A program made the position numbers and the translations under genes. 7,073 bases of DNA from Thermomicrobiales bacterium (GTDB lineage: Bacteria > Chloroflexota > Chloroflexia > Thermomicrobiales > UBA6265), in NCBI GenBank assembly GCA_025928535.1, contig JAICJJ010000142.1, positions 1 through 7,073 of the forward strand, in the 5' to 3' direction. Below are positions 5,024 through 7,073 of the stretch, piece after piece. The number at the start of each line of letters is the position of its first letter. The stretch's first letter is position 1. The notes beneath the pieces are model-generated. The model did not search any database. It saw only the letters and a program-made list of their open reading frames with translations, and was not told the DNA's origin.

Positions 5024-6649
5024 ATGCACTCCGTGCCCACCACTGATTCCGCTCCGGTTCTGCCAGACGACGCGCCCGGACCTCGCCCATGTCGTGGACG
5101 GGCAGTCGCGGGCGAGGAGCCAGGGGCCGCCTACGGACCGTGCGGCGCCATGACCGCCGGCTCGGTGCCTGAGCAGCCGACCCCGCTCGACGCGCTTCCC
5201 GCTCACATCGCCGTCCTCGACGCGACCGGCCGGATCGTCGTCGTCAACGCCGCTTGGCGCCGCTTCGCCGACGCCAATGGCCTGGGGCTGCCCGACCATG
5301 GCGGCGGCGCAGACTACCTGGCCGTGGCTGAAGCGGCGACCGATCCGGATGATCCGGATGGCGCGCGTGGTCGGGCGATGGCCGCGGGCATCCGCGCGGT
5401 GTTGGCCGGTGAACAAGACGAGTTCACTCTGGAGTATCCGTGTTCCTCCCCGGACGAGGCGCGCTGGTTTCTCGCCCGCGTCGCCCGCGTGCCCGGGACC
5501 GAGCCGCCGCAAGTTGTGGTGGCGCACGACACGATCACTGCGCGCAAACGAGCCGAAGACGCCGTCCGGGAGCACGAGCGCTTGCTACAGTTGGCGTTGG
5601 AGGCGGCGGAAGCTGGGGTTTGGTCCGCCGTGCCGGCGACGGGGGAATTTCTGGCCTCCGACCGGGCGTTGGCGCTGCACGGGTTGCCGCCCGGCACGCC
5701 GCTGACGCATGCCGCCGCCTTGGCGAGGGTCGTGCCTGAGGATCGGCCACGGGTCGACGCGGCGCTGCAGCACACGCTCGCGACAGGAGCGCCTTTTCGG
5801 GTTGAACTGCGCTCGCGGTTGCCAAACGGCGAGGTGCGGTGGCTCTTGTCGCAGGCGGACCTTTGGCCCGACGCCGATCCGCCGCGCCTGGTAGGGTTGG
5901 TGCAAGACATCACCGCGCGCAAAGCAGCCGAGGGGGAACGAACGGCCATCCTCGACGCGCTCGCCCACGACGTCAAGAACCCGCTGACGGCAGTCAAAGG
6001 GCAGGCCCAATTTCTGCAACGGCAATTGCGCCGCGGGACCGCGGAACTGGCGCGGCAGGAAACTGGACTGGTCAGCATCGCCGTGGGCGTCGATCAAGCG
6101 ATCGGTCTGATCGACGAATTGCTGGATGCGGCGCGGCTACAGAGCGGCGCCACGCTCGAGTTGCGGCCGGAACCGCTCGATTTGGTCGCGCTGACGCAGG
6201 CGTCCGTCGCTGCGGCGCAGGCAACGACGGAGCGGCACGCGCTCCGGCTCGAAACGGCGACGCCGACGCTGGTTGGGACATGGGATGCCGCTCGCCTGCG
6301 ACGTGTGCTTGACAATCTGCTCGGCAACGCCATCAAGTACAGCCCCCGCGGCGGCGAGATCATCGTGGAGGTGGCGACGGAGGACGCTCCGAACGGGACG
6401 CCCTGGGCGGTCGTAACGGTGGTCGATGCGGGGATCGGTATTCCCGAGGCCGATCTCCCTCACGTCTTCGAGCGATGGACGCGCGCGCGGAACGTGGCCG
6501 GCCGGATCGCCGGAAGCGGCATCGGCTTGAGCGGGGTCAAGCAGATTGTCGAGCAGCATGGCGGGACGATCGTGGTCGCGAGCCGGGAAGGTTCCGGCAG
6601 CATCTTTACCGTTCGGTTGCCGTTGACGGCGCGCGCCGCCACGACGTGA
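5024..6649 (+). CDS. Soluble PAS-PAS-HisKA-HATPase sensor histidine kinase
   Basis: This 541-residue kinase has no transmembrane segment, so it is predicted to be cytosolic. A first PAS domain (about 52-172) includes PAHIAVLDATGRIVVVNAAW and the distinctive EYPCSSPDEARWFLARV. A second PAS_3-type domain (about 183-298) ends GLVQDITARKAAE. The HisKA/DHp segment (304-372) has the H-box LAHDVKNPLTAVKGQAQF, with phosphoacceptor H315. The ATPase domain (about 415-536) shows an N-box LDNLLGNAIKYSP (N431, N435), G1 DAGIGIP (D468), F-box HVFERW and G2 GSGIGLSGVKQIVEQHGG. All catalytic motifs are intact. The start is uncertain: the ATG at 5024 lacks a well-spaced RBS, and the ATG at 5150 (residue 43), just before the first PAS, is an alternative. 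The first 45 residues look low-complexity. There is no response regulator in the window, so its partner lies elsewhere. The signal is unknown; PAS domains may sense redox, light or small ligands. Confidence 0.92.
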   Translation: MHSVPTTDSAPVLPDDAPGPRPCRGRAVAGEEPGAAYGPCGAMTAGSVPEQPTPLDALPAHIAVLDATGRIVVVNAAWRRFADANGLGLPDHGGGADYLAVAEAATDPDDPDGARGRAMAAGIRAVLAGEQDEFTLEYPCSSPDEARWFLARVARVPGTEPPQVVVAHDTITARKRAEDAVREHERLLQLALEAAEAGVWSAVPATGEFLASDRALALHGLPPGTPLTHAAALARVVPEDRPRVDAALQHTLATGAPFRVELRSRLPNGEVRWLLSQADLWPDADPPRLVGLVQDITARKAAEGERTAILDALAHDVKNPLTAVKGQAQFLQRQLRRGTAELARQETGLVSIAVGVDQAIGLIDELLDAARLQSGATLELRPEPLDLVALTQASVAAAQATTERHALRLETATPTLVGTWDAARLRRVLDNLLGNAIKYSPRGGEIIVEVATEDAPNGTPWAVVTVVDAGIGIPEADLPHVFERWTRARNVAGRIAGSGIGLSGVKQIVEQHGGTIVVASREGSGSIFTVRLPLTARAATT

Positions 6650-6667
6650 GCACGGGCGCTGTCGACG

Positions 6668-6695
6668 ATTGCGCGCTGCCGCGTGCGAGCGCAAT
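6668..6695. terminator. Weak hairpin between convergent kinase and DHp genes
   Basis: ATTGCGC (6668-6674) pairs exactly with GCGCAAT (6689-6695) around a 14-base loop, in the 55-bp gap between two converging stop codons. Flanking GAC/GTC could extend it past a bulge. No T-run is present. Confidence 0.35.
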
Positions 6696-6704
6696 TCAGT
6701 CAGG

Positions 6705-6923
6705 TCACTCGCGTCCAGACCACCGGGCGAGGCGTCGCACCAACTGCTCGACCGCCCCATCAATCGCCTGCAGTCGCGCCAGGAGTTGGCTGCGCTCCGG
6801 CTCCGACAAACTCCGCGCTTGACGGGCGGCGAGTTGCGCGTGACCACGAATGATGGTCAGGTGGGTATGGACGACATGCTGCAACGCGTCGGCTGCGGGT
6901 GGACGATCCGGGAGCGACGACAT
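6705..6923 (-). CDS. Orphan DHp-like (HisKA) mini-protein
   Basis: This 72-residue protein appears to consist of little more than a histidine-kinase dimerisation/phosphoacceptor helix pair. Helix 1, ALQHVVHTHLTIIRGHAQLA (13-32), lines up with the neighbouring kinase's DALAHDVKNPLTAVKGQAQF: H16 falls on the phosphoacceptor H315, and the LT, G and AQ positions agree. The acidic residue after the histidine is Val and the H-box proline is His. Helix 2 (43-69), RSQLLARLQAIDGAVEQLVR, matches the second DHp helix. There is no ATPase domain and no room for one. Upstream, GGGGAGG sits 6 bases before the ATG at 6921-6923, strongly supporting expression. It converges on the kinase gene with a 55-bp gap. 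Possible roles are a Spo0B-like phosphotransfer protein, a heterodimerising modulator or a decoy. HisKA resemblance is by eye but specific; the function is inference. Confidence 0.75.
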   Translation of the reverse strand: MSSLPDRPPAADALQHVVHTHLTIIRGHAQLAARQARSLSEPERSQLLARLQAIDGAVEQLVRRLARWSGRE

Positions 6924-6929
6924 GCGATT

Positions 6930-6934
6930 CCTCC
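6930..6934 (-). promoter_or_regulatory. Shine-Dalgarno of the DHp mini-protein
   Basis: GGAGG (within GGGGAGG) on the minus strand, 6 bases before the ATG. The stretch GGAGGAATC also occurs just before the secreted protein's GTG, consistent with one strong RBS style in this genome. Confidence 0.7.
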
Positions 6935-6955
6935 CCGTGCAAGCGGCACGTTATG

Positions 6956-7001
6956 GCGTCGCTCCACGCAGCCCCAATGCCATCAACTGGCGTGGCGACG
7001 C
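6956..7001 (-). repeat. Imperfect inverted repeat upstream of the DHp gene
   Basis: GCGTCGCTCCACGC (6956-6969) is the reverse complement of GCGTGGCGACGC (6990-7001) apart from a 2-base bulge, with a 20-base spacer. It lies 33-78 bp before the start codon and could fold in the mRNA leader or be a protein-binding site. Confidence 0.35.
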
Positions 7002-7014
7002 TGGTCGACCAGCG
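6999..7014. promoter_or_regulatory. 16-bp perfect palindrome, operator candidate
   Basis: CGCTGGTCGACCAGCG is its own reverse complement. It is centred about 84 bp upstream of the DHp mini-protein's start, where a dimeric regulator could bind. It overlaps the right arm of the imperfect inverted repeat by three bases. No family of regulator can be assigned. Confidence 0.4.
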
Positions 7015-7073
7015 GACATCGACTTGCGGTTCCAAAAAGCCTGTGTGGAAAGGGAGTAGACTGGGAATAATCG

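Noticed and set aside
4769..5575. 268-residue minus-strand open frame across the divergent region and the kinase N-terminus
   Set aside because: It overlaps the PAS-coding part of the kinase antisense, has no family resemblance, and would obstruct the divergent promoter region.
6669..7070. 133-residue plus-strand open frame at the right end
   Set aside because: It is antisense to the DHp mini-protein, which has a strong RBS and HisKA-like pattern; the plus frame has neither.
1..7073. CRISPR array, tRNA, rRNA or riboswitch
   Set aside because: No regularly spaced repeats, tRNA-like cloverleaf with a CCA-type end, rRNA segments or familiar riboswitch core sequences were seen.

Overview
The window is about 7 kb of high-GC bacterial DNA with small, densely packed genes, many of them preceded by strong GGAGG-type Shine-Dalgarno sequences. 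The gene content (PRC-barrel, DUF2171/DUF2382 and DUF892 stress-type proteins, a soluble PAS-PAS histidine kinase, an excisionase-like HTH tail and an IS630-type transposase fossil) resembles soil or hot-environment Chloroflexota such as Thermomicrobia. That assignment is inferred from the look of the proteins only; no rRNA or marker gene is present.

Layout. Positions 1-210 (+) hold the C-terminal part of an excisionase/MerR-like winged-helix protein cut by the window edge. Positions 211-449 hold no recognisable gene, only two back-to-back small hairpins. A decayed, internally deleted and frameshifted IS630-like transposase lies at 450-707 (-). Two small minus-strand genes follow: a two-helix membrane peptide (753-941) and a secreted, proline/valine-rich 89-residue protein (1068-1337). 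Positions 1338-1824 hold no gene I can support. A double PRC-barrel protein (1825-2379, -) is divergent from a DUF2171-like/DUF2382 protein (2583-3404, +), which is followed by a Gln/Gly-rich protein of unknown function (3489-4133, +). A perfect 15-bp hairpin separates that gene from a convergent DUF892 (YciE-like) ferritin-fold protein (4257-4742, -). Divergent from the latter is a cytosolic PAS-PAS-HisKA-HATPase histidine kinase (5024-6649, +). Convergent with the kinase is a 72-residue protein (6705-6923, -) that looks like an isolated histidine-kinase dimerisation/phosphoacceptor (DHp) helix pair.

How they may work together. PRC-barrel, DUF2382 and DUF892 proteins recur together in general-stress, desiccation and oxidative-stress loci, so 1825-4742 reads as a stress-protection block. 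The adjacent soluble kinase is a possible sensor for it, but no response regulator lies in the window. The most unusual item is the orphan DHp mini-protein beside a full-length kinase: its candidate phosphoacceptor histidine lines up with the kinase's, while the neighbouring acidic and proline residues of the H-box are lost. It could be a phosphotransfer shuttle, a dimerisation partner or a decoy.
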